A stretch of DNA of 64,000 nucleotides from Bradyrhizobium sp. CB1717 (GCF_029714325.1 NZ_CP121666.1:5976001-6040000); one strand, 5' to 3'. Shown: positions 45,075 to 54,155, numbered from the stretch's first letter. Numbers and translations are program-made. Notes: a model not told the origin generated them from the letters alone.

Positions 45075-46280
45075 TCACTCCGATCCGGCCCGGTCCACGA
45101 AAATTTCCCCGTCGAGACCGCGCATGTACAGGACCGGCGAAATCCATTCGGCGAATTGCCGCGCCTTCAACTCGGCCCGGGTATGCGCCAGCGCGGCCTG
45201 GATCGAGACGCTCTCCGCCAGATAGGTGTAGAACGTATCGGCGAAGGCGAGACCCATATTGTCGCTGATCTCGAACTGCATGGCGATCACCGCCGGCACG
45301 CCGCCCTGGATGAGCTCGGCAGCAGTGCTCGAGAACAGGGAGCCTGGTTCGCCCTGCGCGCCGCTGCAGGAGTTCAGGACGACGAGGCTCGGCGTTTGCC
45401 CGGGCTGCGTCAGGAACGCTTTCAGGTCGTCGGCATAAAGCCGTTTCCCCTTCGGCCCGCCCTCCTCCTGGACCACGATGAAGCCCATCTGCCGCTCGGG
45501 ATCGTGACCGCCGTGCCCGATGAAGTGAAACAGGTCCCACCGCTTGCCTTCGTCTCCCCTCAGGAAGCGGCGGTTGAGATCCCGAGCCTTCGCCGAGGGG
45601 ATCCACGACAGTTTCAGCCTCTTGCCGTCGTCCAGCTCGCTCAACGCCTTCTTGATCGCGACCTGCTCGGCATCGACCTCGATCTCGTCCAGCGGCAATC
45701 CGTTCAGGACCTTGACCCGCGCGGCCATACCCAGCATCCGTATCGGCCTTGCCGCGGCCACCCGGCGCTCCTCGCCATAGTCGTCGACGGCCCGCATGAA
45801 TGGCGTGCTTTGCGACGTCGTCACGTAGAAGCGGTTCTTCCTGTCGTACATCGTCTCCCACGGCACGTAGGCGAGCGTGGGGTCGGTGACCCGCAGACGG
45901 ATCAGGAACGGCTGATCGTGCTTTCGCGCCGCCTGGGAGCATTCCTGATAGAGCTCGAGGATCTTGCGCTGAAAGATGAACTCGAAGAGCTGCGATCCGA
46001 TCTCCTGCACGATCCGCTCGTCCGACCCCGAGGTCAGACCTCCGGCAGCGTCACGCAAAGCGGGTCTCGCTTCATCACTGCCACCTGTCGCGGACGCATT
46101 CGCGTTGCGCGCGGCAGCACACTGGAGAATTGCTTCCTGCAACGGCCTCAGATTCTGACGAAAGCTCGGCTTGAGCTTTTCGACTTCAATCTCGCGGCTC
46201 GATGAATTGTAGTCCGCGACGATGCGGCAATGACTTTCGCCACTATCTTCAATGGTCAGATTGAAAACCACTTTCGCCAC
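45075..46280 (-). CDS. CHAT-domain cysteine protease
   Basis: A 401-residue cytosolic protein. Residues 1-40 form a short beta-rich segment (VFNLTIEDSGE). A helical part with YVPWETMYD (about 138-146) is the usual lead-in to CHAT. The caspase-like core has catalytic H256 (HFIGHGGH) and C305 (VLNSCSGAQ). CHAT proteases are used in bacterial self/non-self responses, for example with gasdermins or type III-E CRISPR. No TPR repeats are seen here. It is first in the operon; 45 bases separate it from the remnant of an SDR gene. Confidence 0.85.
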   Translation of the reverse strand: MAKVVFNLTIEDSGESHCRIVADYNSSSREIEVEKLKPSFRQNLRPLQEAILQCAAARNANASATGGSDEARPALRDAAGGLTSGSDERIVQEIGSQLFEFIFQRKILELYQECSQAARKHDQPFLIRLRVTDPTLAYVPWETMYDRKNRFYVTTSQSTPFMRAVDDYGEERRVAAARPIRMLGMAARVKVLNGLPLDEIEVDAEQVAIKKALSELDDGKRLKLSWIPSAKARDLNRRFLRGDEGKRWDLFHFIGHGGHDPERQMGFIVVQEEGGPKGKRLYADDLKAFLTQPGQTPSLVVLNSCSGAQGEPGSLFSSTAAELIQGGVPAVIAMQFEISDNMGLAFADTFYTYLAESVSIQAALAHTRAELKARQFAEWISPVLYMRGLDGEIFVDRAGSE

Positions 46281-46325
46281 GACGCAACCCTCAGCCGCGC
46301 AACAGCCGGCGCAAAAAAATCACGC

Positions 46326-47045
46326 CTACTCCAAGTCTATACCGGACAGAAAAGCGCGCAACGGGCGAATCGAGCCGGCGCTGTTCTCCGCATCTGCGGT
46401 GCCGGCATCCTGCCGGTCTGTTTTCCGTCCAGGACGCTCACCATCCATGGTGGGCGCCCGATTGAAATCCAATCGAATGATCGTCAAAACGACGCAGAAC
46501 CGGCGTTCAGGCCTGCCGCTGCTCAGGACATGCGGCCAGCGCCGTGCCAGCGCGCAAGCCAGCGCGACCGCATGCAGCTTGCTCTCGGCATAGGCCTTGG
46601 CCGCGTCCCAGCTTCGCCGGGTCCAGTCGAGGTCGCGCAACGAGCCCTCGCCGCCGCGATGCAGGCCGCTGCTGAGATAGACCAGCCGTTTCGGCCGCGC
46701 GATCAGGGCCGTCAGCATGTACGGCGCCAGCGTGTTGATCGCCAACATGCCGGCATGGCCTTCCGCGGACGAACCGCGGCTCCGCTCGGTGTAGACGCCG
46801 GCATTGTGGATGATCGCGTCCATGCGTCCGATCGCGTTGACCTGGTCGGCGATGCCCTTCGTCTCGACGGCGCTTCGGAGGTCGCCGACCACGATGCCCG
46901 CGGCATGCGAGGCAAAGTCCGCAACCGCCGCGGCGCGATCGGCCGATCGCGCGTGCAGCACCACGCGGTGTCCCTGATCGATCAGCGATTGTGCAGCCGC
47001 CCGGCCAAGACCATCCGTGCTGCCGGTGATGAAGACGATCGCCAT
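46326..47045 (-). pseudogene. Short-chain dehydrogenase, 3' end lost
   Basis: The first 170 or so residues are a normal SDR: cofactor motif TGSTDGLGRAAA, NAG motif, SSGLH with the catalytic Ser, and YAESKLHA with the Tyr-x3-Lys pair. After ...RWPHVLS the sequence switches to an Arg-rich, unrelated tail (SGRPERRFCVVLTII), where intact homologues continue with a PGWV-type segment. The junction is near 46530, close to the start of the CHAT operon. The substrate-binding C-terminus is missing, so the enzyme is probably inactive. Confidence 0.7.
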
Positions 47046-47098
47046 GCCCGGCTCCCTGGATTTTCGCAGAACGCAAGCCGATATAGCGGCTCTGCGCG

Positions 47099-47602
47099 CT
47101 ATCCCCTGCGATATTGTTCGTCGCTGACCTTCTCCATCCAGTCAACGGTTTTGCCGCCGAGGGCTTCCTGAATGGCGATGTGGGTCATCGCCGTGGTCGG
47201 CGAAGCGCCGTGCCAATGCTTCAGTCCCGGCGGAAACCACACGACGTCGCCGGGCCGGATCTCCTCGACGGGGCCGCCCTCACGCTGCACCCAGCCGAGA
47301 CCGGCGGTGACGATCAGGGTCTGGCCGAGCGGGTGCGTGTGCCAGGCGGTTCGGGCGCCCGGTTCGAACGTCACCTGACCGGCCGCCACGCGCGCAGGAT
47401 CGGGCGCCTGGAACAGCGGATCGATGCGCACCGTTCCGGTGAACCAATCGGCCGGTCCCTTCTGGGAGGGGCGCGATCCGTTTCGTTTGATGTCGATGTC
47501 CATGTCAGGTTCCTTCTGTGCTGCGGCCGCAAGCGCCCGGTGAATTGCGATAGCAGCGGCGGCGCCGCCAATCAGCGCGCCCCTGCGTGTGACGTGAGGC
47601 AT
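47099..47602 (-). CDS. Exported cupin-domain protein
   Basis: A 167-residue protein. Residues 1-28 look like a Tat-type signal ([18 protein letters not shown]). The cupin barrel has [20 protein letters not shown] (metal-binding His pair and Gln) and [17 protein letters not shown]. It resembles the (R)-mandelonitrile lyase-like cupins often found with carboxymuconolactone decarboxylases. GGAGG precedes the ATG at 47602. It is 13 bases downstream of such a gene here. Confidence 0.85.
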   Translation of the reverse strand: MPHVTRRGALIGGAAAAIAIHRALAAAAQKEPDMDIDIKRNGSRPSQKGPADWFTGTVRIDPLFQAPDPARVAAGQVTFEPGARTAWHTHPLGQTLIVTAGLGWVQREGGPVEEIRPGDVVWFPPGLKHWHGASPTTAMTHIAIQEALGGKTVDWMEKVSDEQYRRG

Positions 47603-47615
47603 GGCCCGGCCTCCC

Positions 47616-48395
47616 TCAGCGCGGACGCTTCTCGATGACGTCCTTGACGACGGGCGCTGCGGAGAACGCGTTGGGCCAGCCGGCGTAGAAAGCGAGATGC
47701 CCGAGTACCTCGCCGGCCTCCTCACGCGTCAACCCGTTATCCATCGCCCGGTTCAAATGATAGGTGATCTGCGCCACCTGGCCGGTTGCGATCAGTGCAC
47801 TCACGGTGACGAGGCTGCGGTCGCGCGGCGCCAGCGCCGGCCGCAGCCAGAGATCGCGGAACAGCACGTCGGTCGTGTATTGCACGAGGCTCGGCGTGAT
47901 CTGTCCGAACTGCTCGCCGACCCGGCTCGCCCGCTGCTTCTCCGTGGCTTCGTCGAGCGGAAGCTGCGGCCCCGATGCCGGCGGCAGCTGATCGGCGCCG
48001 ATGTTGCGGCTCCTGAACGCGTCCCTCGCCGCCGGGATCGCCCCCATCGCATTCGCCCAGCCGGTGTAGAAGGCCAGATGCGTGATGATCTCGGAGATCT
48101 CGGACGGCTTCACGCCGCCGTCGAGCGCGAGACCGAGATAGGTCGGCAGCTCCACCGTCTGGTTGCGGGCGATGAGAGCCGCAACGGTGACGATGCTGCG
48201 GTCCCGAACCGAGAGGCCCGGCCGCTTCCAGAGTTCGTCCTTGAGAACCTTCTGCGCATAGCCTTCGAGCGCGGGTGCGACGGCGCGGATGTCTTCGGGC
48301 TTGGACATAAGATTGGCTCCTTGTACCTCGCTGGCGGCGCTCACGTCGCCGGCGAGCAGACAGAACGAAAACAGGGTGACTGCGAGCAGCTTCAT
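47616..48395 (-). CDS. Exported double carboxymuconolactone decarboxylase-like protein
   Basis: A 259-residue protein with a signal peptide (residues 1-21). Two CMD/AhpD-like helical repeats follow: [20 protein letters not shown] with [16 protein letters not shown], and [20 protein letters not shown] with [16 protein letters not shown]. The Cys pair of AhpD-type peroxidases is absent; His and Trp are kept. The role could be decarboxylase- or thiol-independent reductase-like. It overlaps the MFS gene by four bases and precedes the cupin gene. Confidence 0.88.
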   Translation of the reverse strand: MKLLAVTLFSFCLLAGDVSAASEVQGANLMSKPEDIRAVAPALEGYAQKVLKDELWKRPGLSVRDRSIVTVAALIARNQTVELPTYLGLALDGGVKPSEISEIITHLAFYTGWANAMGAIPAARDAFRSRNIGADQLPPASGPQLPLDEATEKQRASRVGEQFGQITPSLVQYTTDVLFRDLWLRPALAPRDRSLVTVSALIATGQVAQITYHLNRAMDNGLTREEAGEVLGHLAFYAGWPNAFSAAPVVKDVIEKRPR

Positions 48396-49600
48396 CGCGG
48401 GGATCCTTCCAATGTTGCGGGATGCACGATCAGCCATGAGGCGACGATTGCGGCGCAGAGCACGGTCATTGCGCTGACGAGAAACACGATGTTGAGCCGC
48501 GCACCGGTCGCGATCAGCCCGAGCGCAGGGCTCGCAAGCCCTTGCGCAAGGTCCAGGAAGGCGGTGTAGGCGCCCATGGCTAGGCCCCGGCTCTGCGCGG
48601 GAACGCGGCGCACGGCTTCGACGCCGAAGCCGGGATATACCAGCGAGAAGCCGAAGCCGGTCAGCGCTGCGCCGGCGAGCGCCATCTCAGGCCGGGCAGC
48701 GAGCCAGATCAACGCCTGCCCGACCGCTTCGATCAGCGCGCACACCAGCGCCACCTTTGCGCCGCCGACTGCGTCGGCCGCATGACTGAAGAACACCCGC
48801 GCCAGGATGAACGCGACAGCGTAGGCGCTGTAGGCGAGCCAACCGCTCGCCCATCCACGGTTCGCGAACAGCAAGGCGACGAACGTCGTCACCGCACCGA
48901 ACCCGACGCTGCCGAGCGCCGAGCCGAAACCCGGCACCCACACCGAGCCGACGACCTGAACGAACGAGAGACGCGCCTGGTGCACCGGCGCAATCGCGGG
49001 AAGCGGCACGACGAGCAGCAGCGTCAGCAATGGAGCCACCGCCGTCGCGGCCGCGATCGCGGCAAATCCATAGGCAGCGTAGAGCGCGGAGCCTGCGGGC
49101 GCGCCGATCGCGAAGGCCGCGAACATCGCCGCCCCCACCCAGGCGATCACCTTGCCCGTGCCACGGCCGTCGGCGAGCGCAAGTCCCCAGCTCACGGCAG
49201 CGGTGATGATGAAGCTCTCGGCCGCGCCCAGCAGCCCGCGTCCGAGCAGTAGTATTGCGACCGAGATCAGCGGCGCCTGGGTCAACCCCAGCGAAGCCAG
49301 GTACAGCAGTCCGGAGGCGGCGGCCGCTAGCAAGCCAACAACCACGCCGCGCTTGGCTCCGCTTCTGTCCGAAAAGTGCCCCGCCCATGGCCGCGACACC
49401 AGGGAAGCTGCGAACTGACTGCCGGCGACGAGGCCGACCACGAAGGTGCCGAGGCCGAGCCCATCATGGACGTGAAGCGGAAGCACGGGCATCGCAACGC
49501 CGATGACGAGGAAGGCCACGAAGACCACGCCCATGATCGGCAGCAAGGCTGCAGCCCCGCGAGGGTCCGCGACCGGCTCCTGCATCGTCGTTGCCGACAT
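48392..49600 (-). CDS. MFS transporter, arabinose-efflux-like
   Basis: A 402-residue transporter with twelve hydrophobic helices. The loop 2-3 motif is SRPWAGHFSDRSGAKR (motif A), and the second half repeats it weakly. It belongs to the drug/sugar efflux type (COG2814-like). Its stop overlaps the start of the CMD-like gene, so it heads the MFS-CMD-cupin operon. It is divergent from a LysR gene, with a palindrome between them. Confidence 0.9.
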   Translation of the reverse strand: MSATTMQEPVADPRGAAALLPIMGVVFVAFLVIGVAMPVLPLHVHDGLGLGTFVVGLVAGSQFAASLVSRPWAGHFSDRSGAKRGVVVGLLAAAASGLLYLASLGLTQAPLISVAILLLGRGLLGAAESFIITAAVSWGLALADGRGTGKVIAWVGAAMFAAFAIGAPAGSALYAAYGFAAIAAATAVAPLLTLLLVVPLPAIAPVHQARLSFVQVVGSVWVPGFGSALGSVGFGAVTTFVALLFANRGWASGWLAYSAYAVAFILARVFFSHAADAVGGAKVALVCALIEAVGQALIWLAARPEMALAGAALTGFGFSLVYPGFGVEAVRRVPAQSRGLAMGAYTAFLDLAQGLASPALGLIATGARLNIVFLVSAMTVLCAAIVASWLIVHPATLEGSPR

Positions 49601-49694
49601 GCCTCTCTCGGCTCCTGCTTCGTGGTCTGATTGGCTGAGCCGAACCTAGAGCTTCCGCGCTCCCCTGATTAGGTGATAGATTTCGAATGCAGTC

Positions 49695-49709
49695 ATTAGC
49701 TGGGCTAAT
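49695..49709. promoter_or_regulatory. LysR-type palindrome before the LysR gene
   Basis: ATTAGC and GCTAAT with a 3-base spacer form a perfect palindrome immediately before the LysR ATG at 49712. The location suits autoregulation and control of the divergent MFS-CMD-cupin operon. Confidence 0.5.
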
Positions 49710-49711
49710 CA

Positions 49712-50611
49712 ATGAACCGGGACGACGCCGGCGATCTCCTTGCCTTCCTCGCGGTGGCGCGCGAACGCAGCTTCACGCGCGCAGCGGCGAAGCTCGGCAT
49801 GACGCAGTCCGCGCTCAGCCAGATCATCCGGAACCTGGAGGAGCGGCTCGGCATGCGGCTGCTCAACCGGACGACGCGGAGCGTCACGCCGACCCAGGCC
49901 GGCGAACGCCTGTTTGCAAGCATCGCTCCCAAATTCAGCGAGATCGACGCCGACCTCGCCGCGCTCAGCGAGCTCAGGGAGAAACCGGCCGGAACGGTGC
50001 GGCTGACCGCGACCGAATATGCGGCATCCGAAATCGTGCTGCCGGCACTGACGAAGCTCCTTCCGAAATACCCTGACATCCATGTCGAGATCGTCATCGA
50101 CTACGGCCTCACCAACATCGTGGCGCAGCAGGTCGACGCCGGCATTCGCCCCGGTGAACTCGTGGCCAAGGACATGATCGCAGTGCGCGTCAGCCCCGAC
50201 CTTCGCATGGCCGTGGTTGGTTCGCCTTCCTATTTCGTCGCACGCAAGCGCCCGAGGATCCCGCAGGATCTGACGCATCACAACTGCCTCAACCTGCGCC
50301 TTCCGACCCATGGCGGCAGCCTGTATGCGTGGGAGTTCGAGAAAGGCGGCCGCGAACTGAATGTGCGCGTCGACGGACAGCTCGTCTTCAACAGCGCCGG
50401 CCTTCTGCTGGACGGAGCGCTCAAGGGCCTGGGCCTCGCCTATCTCACGGAGGGACATGTGCAGCACCACCTGTCCGCCGGCAAGCTGGTCAGGGTGTTG
50501 TCGGACTGGTGTCCGCCGTTCTCGGGCTATCATCTGTACTATCCGAGCCGCCGCCAACCCTCGCCGGCCTTTTCGCTGCTGGTCGAGGCGCTCAGGTATC
50601 GCGGGAAATAG
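49712..50611 (+). CDS. LysR-family transcriptional regulator
   Basis: A 299-residue LysR regulator. The HTH at residues about 8-65 includes RSFTRAAAKLGMTQSALSQIIRNLEERLG, and the effector domain from about 90 (GTVRLTATEYAA) resembles the CrgA-like subgroup. It is divergent from the MFS-CMD-cupin operon, 111 bases away, and is its likely regulator. Confidence 0.92.
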   Translation: MNRDDAGDLLAFLAVARERSFTRAAAKLGMTQSALSQIIRNLEERLGMRLLNRTTRSVTPTQAGERLFASIAPKFSEIDADLAALSELREKPAGTVRLTATEYAASEIVLPALTKLLPKYPDIHVEIVIDYGLTNIVAQQVDAGIRPGELVAKDMIAVRVSPDLRMAVVGSPSYFVARKRPRIPQDLTHHNCLNLRLPTHGGSLYAWEFEKGGRELNVRVDGQLVFNSAGLLLDGALKGLGLAYLTEGHVQHHLSAGKLVRVLSDWCPPFSGYHLYYPSRRQPSPAFSLLVEALRYRGK

Positions 50612-50642
50612 CAGACGCCTGCATGTCCTGCGCCACGAGGTC

Positions 50643-51227
50643 TTACGGGCCTGCCTGCAGCTGACCTCTCTCGCTTCGTTCCTCGAAATAGGCGCAAAGC
50701 AGGGTCGTGTCCTTCTGGGCGATGGGTTTCCTGAAGAACTGGCACCTGAAATGTCTGTCCTTTCCCTCGCCCCTCTCGATCAGGAACATGCATTCAGTGC
50801 AAATCTCGGCATGATGGCGGCGCTTGCCGACATCGAGCCCGTCGAGGACGCTGCGAAGCGTGTCGCGCAGCCGGGATCGGTCGATGACATCGAGTGCAAC
50901 GAGCCGATCTCGCAGGGCATTCATCGGATCACGCTCGAGGAATTTCTCGCCCTCTGCCGTGAGACAGAGCGCAATCGAGCGCTTGTCTTCCGCAATTGGC
51001 TTGCGGACCATCAATCCCTTGCTCTGCAGCGCGGCGGCAATCTGCGATGCGGCGCTGCGGGTCGTCCCCAGGAAGCTGGCAAGAGCGCTCGGCGTCCTCG
51101 AAAACCTGTTTGCACGGGCAAGATAGCGCAAGGTCATCCATTCCCGGTCGCTCAGACCCGAAAGGCTGCCTTCAAAAATCCAGCTGTCGGCCGAGCGTAC
51201 CAGGAGTTGTAAAATCTCAATTGCCAT
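50643..51227 (-). CDS. MarR-family regulator with Cys-containing C-terminal extension
   Basis: About 194 residues. The winged HTH covers roughly residues 28-100 (SALASFLGTTRSAASQIAAALQSKG and the wing KPIAEDKRSIALCLTAEG). An unusual C-terminal extension from about 145 has HHAEICTECMFLIERGEG, then FRCQFF and LLCAYF, which could bind a metal or sense redox. The start is set at 51227 because the 12-base palindrome at 51262-51288 would otherwise be inside the coding region; an ATG at 51266 is possible. It is divergent from the FAD monooxygenase and is a candidate regulator. Confidence 0.8.
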   Translation of the reverse strand: MAIEILQLLVRSADSWIFEGSLSGLSDREWMTLRYLARANRFSRTPSALASFLGTTRSAASQIAAALQSKGLMVRKPIAEDKRSIALCLTAEGEKFLERDPMNALRDRLVALDVIDRSRLRDTLRSVLDGLDVGKRRHHAEICTECMFLIERGEGKDRHFRCQFFRKPIAQKDTTLLCAYFEERSERGQLQAGP

Positions 51228-51261
51228 TGTCACTGATAAGTCCCCAGACAACGGCCGTCCT

Positions 51262-51288
51262 GGCATCTCGATCAAGGATCGAGATGCC
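51262..51288. promoter_or_regulatory. 12-base inverted repeat, probable MarR operator
   Basis: GGCATCTCGATC (51262-51273) and GATCGAGATGCC (51277-51288) are perfect inverted arms with a 3-base spacer, 35 bases before the MarR start at 51227. Length and position suit binding by the MarR dimer at its own promoter. It could also form an RNA hairpin, but no T-run follows. Confidence 0.6.
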
Positions 51289-51776
51289 GCCGTATTCGAT
51301 GAAGGTTGAATTCCCGTCGGGACTTGTTGGGTCCGGTATACCGTCCCGTGAAGCCGGAACGGCGGTGATGATTCCGCCGCAGCTTCAGCCCGATTGCCGG
51401 TTCCCGATAGCCTGATCGTTCCGCAAAAGGAACACCGAAAAACTACGTATCGCGCATGTCGAGATGGCGGACATCAAGCCCCGCCCTCTCAAATAGAACG
51501 ATTGAAGACGCACCCTGCACGCCGGAGCTGGCTACGAAGCGCCCCAACATGGCAGGAGCTGGTCAATAGCTCGCAGGAAAGCCCGTTGACGCGGCTGCGA
51601 TCAAACGACTAAATGACCACGTCGGAAAAGGCAGACTTGGTCTGGTAAGCCCAAGTCCTTTCGGTAACGAAAGCTCTGGTCTTTGGCCTCAGGCCTGAGA
51701 TCCCCACGACGAACACGGTCGCTGTTGAGGCGACCACACGTTCGTCCGTGAGGTCTCAAATCTGGGAAACGCTCCG

Positions 51777-51804
51777 GTCGAACATCGACAGTCGAATATC
51801 GACA
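51777..51804. promoter_or_regulatory. Tandem 14-base direct repeat before the monooxygenase
   Basis: GTCGAACATCGACA (51777-51790) is followed directly by GTCGAATATCGACA (51791-51804), with one mismatch. The pair ends 12 bases before the monooxygenase ATG. Direct repeats in this position suggest an activator or repressor site different in type from the palindrome at 51262. Confidence 0.5.
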
Positions 51805-51816
51805 ACGGAGCATTTT

Positions 51817-53355
51817 ATGCAGCCCTCCCACACGATTCCCTATGACGTGATCATCGCCGGCGCCGGTCCCGTTGGCCTGTTTCTGGCTTGCGAATTGCGG
51901 CTTGCCGGTTGTTCGGTGCTGGTGCTGGAGAAGGCACAAGCCCCGCACTCCCCGCTGAAGAGCCTGCCGTTTGGTCTGCGCGGCCTTTCGGTGCCGAGCA
52001 TCGAGAGCTTCGAGCGCCGCGGCTTGCTGGATGATCTGAAAGCCCGCGCAGTGAGCCGCAACGCGCCGGCAGCCGCGCACTGGATGCAGCAGCAGCGACG
52101 CCCCGGCGGTCATTTCGCCGGCATCCAGTTCTTCCACGACCAGATCGACAGCACGCAATGGCCGTACCGCCTGCCCGGCCCGATCGGAAGCGTTGCGGCC
52201 GACATGGCGAGCATCGAGTCCATTCTTGCGATCCGCGCCGAGGCGCTGGGTACAGAGATCCGGCGCGGCTGCAGCGTCGAGGCCTTCACGCAATCGGGCG
52301 ATGGCGTTGCCGTCGAGGTGACTGGCGCAACGTTCAACGGCCGCTGGCTCGTTGGTTGCGACGGCGGGCGTAGCAGCGTGCGAAAGGCGGCCGGCATCGG
52401 CTTCACCGGCACCGAGCCGGAGTTCACCGGCTATTCGGTGCAGGTCGAGCTGTCCGATCCGAGCGCGCTTAGGCCGGGTCGCCATTACACGCCCTCAGGC
52501 ATGTACACATTTGCCGCGCCCGGTACGATCGCGATGGTCGATTTCGACGGCGGTGCGGCCCACCGCACAGAACCGCAGCGCGACCATATCGAGGCAGTGC
52601 TTCGCAAGGTCTCAGGCGTCGATGTAAAGGTGACTGCCCTGCTGCTCGCGACCACCTGGACCGATCGTGCCTATCAGGCAACCGGCTACCGCAAAGGCCG
52701 CGTTCTGCTCGCGGGCGACGCCGCGCACGTCCATTCGCCGCTGGGCGGCCAGGGCCTCAACCTCGGCTTCGGCGATGCCATGAATCTTGGATGGAAGCTC
52801 GCAGCGACCATTCGTGGCGATGCGCCGGCCCTCCTGCTCGACACCTATTCGGCCGAGCGACATCCGGCGGGCGCAAAAGTCCTCGACTGGTCACGCGCCC
52901 AGGTCGCGCTCATGCGCCCCAGCAGGAGTTCGCGCGCGCTCGAAGCAATCGTTCGCGATCTGATCGACACACGCGATGGTGCGACGTACTTCGCCGAACG
53001 CGTGTGGGGCGTCTCTCTCCGCTATGACCTTGGCGCTGGCCATGCTCTGGTGGGCCGAAGTGCGCCCGACTTCGAATTCGCCGACGGGACAAGGCTGAGC
53101 GAGCGCCTCAGAACCGGAAAAGGATTGTTGCTGGATTTTGACGACCGCTCATCGCTCCAGGCGCTTGCGAGCCGCTGGGGCGGCCGGATCAACTATGTTG
53201 CGAAAGACGTGAAGGATCGATTGGGCCTGACCGCCTTGCTCGTGCGCCCCGATGGCGTCGTGGCCTGGGCGACCGAAAAAACTTCGGGCGGTGAGGAAGT
53301 GTCTCGGGTCACTGCGCGATGGTTCGGCGAGCCCGATGCGCTGCCCCTAAGCTGA
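51817..53355 (+). CDS. FAD-dependent monooxygenase, class A
   Basis: A 512-residue flavoprotein hydroxylase. It shows the FAD-binding GAGPVGLFLACELRLAG near residue 15, the DG-type motif in GCDGGRSSVRKAAG, and GDAAHVHSPLGGQGLNLGFG (GD motif). A thioredoxin-like C-terminal domain (about 400-510) is as in the phenol/rifampicin monooxygenase group. Aromatic hydroxylation is likely; the substrate is unknown. GGAG lies 6 bases before the ATG at 51817. It is divergent from a MarR regulator. Confidence 0.9.
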   Translation: MQPSHTIPYDVIIAGAGPVGLFLACELRLAGCSVLVLEKAQAPHSPLKSLPFGLRGLSVPSIESFERRGLLDDLKARAVSRNAPAAAHWMQQQRRPGGHFAGIQFFHDQIDSTQWPYRLPGPIGSVAADMASIESILAIRAEALGTEIRRGCSVEAFTQSGDGVAVEVTGATFNGRWLVGCDGGRSSVRKAAGIGFTGTEPEFTGYSVQVELSDPSALRPGRHYTPSGMYTFAAPGTIAMVDFDGGAAHRTEPQRDHIEAVLRKVSGVDVKVTALLLATTWTDRAYQATGYRKGRVLLAGDAAHVHSPLGGQGLNLGFGDAMNLGWKLAATIRGDAPALLLDTYSAERHPAGAKVLDWSRAQVALMRPSRSSRALEAIVRDLIDTRDGATYFAERVWGVSLRYDLGAGHALVGRSAPDFEFADGTRLSERLRTGKGLLLDFDDRSSLQALASRWGGRINYVAKDVKDRLGLTALLVRPDGVVAWATEKTSGGEEVSRVTARWFGEPDALPLS

Positions 53356-53703
53356 CTGCGGTCGATGCCTCTGAAACGCGGCCCTGAGTTCTGCCAGTTG
53401 TTCGCCTGTCGCGCCCAACTCCGCCTCGGCTCGATTGGTCGGCAAGTCCACGTAAGCGATCGGCCGATCGAACTGGCTCGCCGTGAAGTCGTACCGCGTG
53501 CCTTCGATCCGGTTGTAGAAATGGTCGCCGGCCGGCAGCGGCGTCTTCAGCAGGTCACCGCCGAAGTGATCGTGGATCAGCAGCGACGTGACGTTGCATT
53601 GCCCCGCCGCTGGATTGTCAGCCCTCCATTGGCTGGAAGTCGACAGCGACCATGCCTTGCTCAGCGCGCGTTGAACGTCATCGGGATCGAAGCTCATCGT
53701 CAT
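53347..53703 (-). CDS. YunG-like protein
   Basis: About 118 residues (135 if the ATG at 53754 is used; the one at 53703 has AGGA close before it). Conserved features are KAWSLSTSSQW, NPAAGQCNVTSLLIHDHFGG with an invariant-looking Cys, and HFYNRIEGTRYDFTASQF, which match the YunG family. The arrangement of Cys, His and Asp recalls papain-like/transglutaminase folds, but activity is unknown. It is convergent with the monooxygenase gene, overlapping it by 9 bases. Confidence 0.75.
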   Translation of the reverse strand: MTMSFDPDDVQRALSKAWSLSTSSQWRADNPAAGQCNVTSLLIHDHFGGDLLKTPLPAGDHFYNRIEGTRYDFTASQFDRPIAYVDLPTNRAEAELGATGEQLAELRAAFQRHRPQSA

Positions 53704-53821
53704 GTCCTGGGGATCGGCACCATGCACCGATTTCGGATTATACGATGATGACATTCTGCCACTGTTTTGCCCGACGAGTCAAAACGGCTCTCCGACTCGG
53801 CTGAGCCCCACTCCATCCGCT

Positions 53822-53937
53822 CGTCATTGCGAGCGCAGCGAAGCAATCCAGAATCTTTCCGCGGAGGGACTCTGGATTGCTTCGCGGAGCCTGTCATCGG
53901 GCCGCGCTTTGCGCGGACCCGTTGGCTCGCAATGACG
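53822..53937. repeat. Second, degenerate copy of the palindromic repeat
   Basis: Outer ends (CGTCATTGCGAGC and GCTCGCAATGACG) and inner arm (GAAGCAATCCAGA and TCTGGATTGCTTC) match the perfect element at 19321-19402. About 37 bases containing a smaller GC-rich hairpin are inserted in the right arm. The loop has CTTTCCGCGGAGGG. Confidence 0.8.
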
Positions 53938-54155
53938 ATTGGAAACAGACGCGCGCCAAATGACGATGTCGGTCGTGCCAAGCAAAAATCGCCGCGTTGG
54001 CAACGGCCGCGCCAGGATTGCCCGGTCGCGCTGATTTCTCCTAACATGTCAGACGATTAGCCACGTCGCCCAGGACAACGTGCCTCACCCCGCCTCTACT
54101 GTGCATGGGGTTGTTTTCGATATTTTTTTGTTTGGCCCTTCCGACGCGCCGCGGC

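Larger units (their letters stand above)
51228..51816. other. Divergent non-coding interval, MarR to monooxygenase
   Basis: These 589 bases hold a 12-base perfect inverted repeat near the MarR gene and a tandem 14-base repeat just before the monooxygenase (both listed). Short open frames in the middle show no family resemblance. Promoters for both genes are expected here. Confidence 0.5.
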
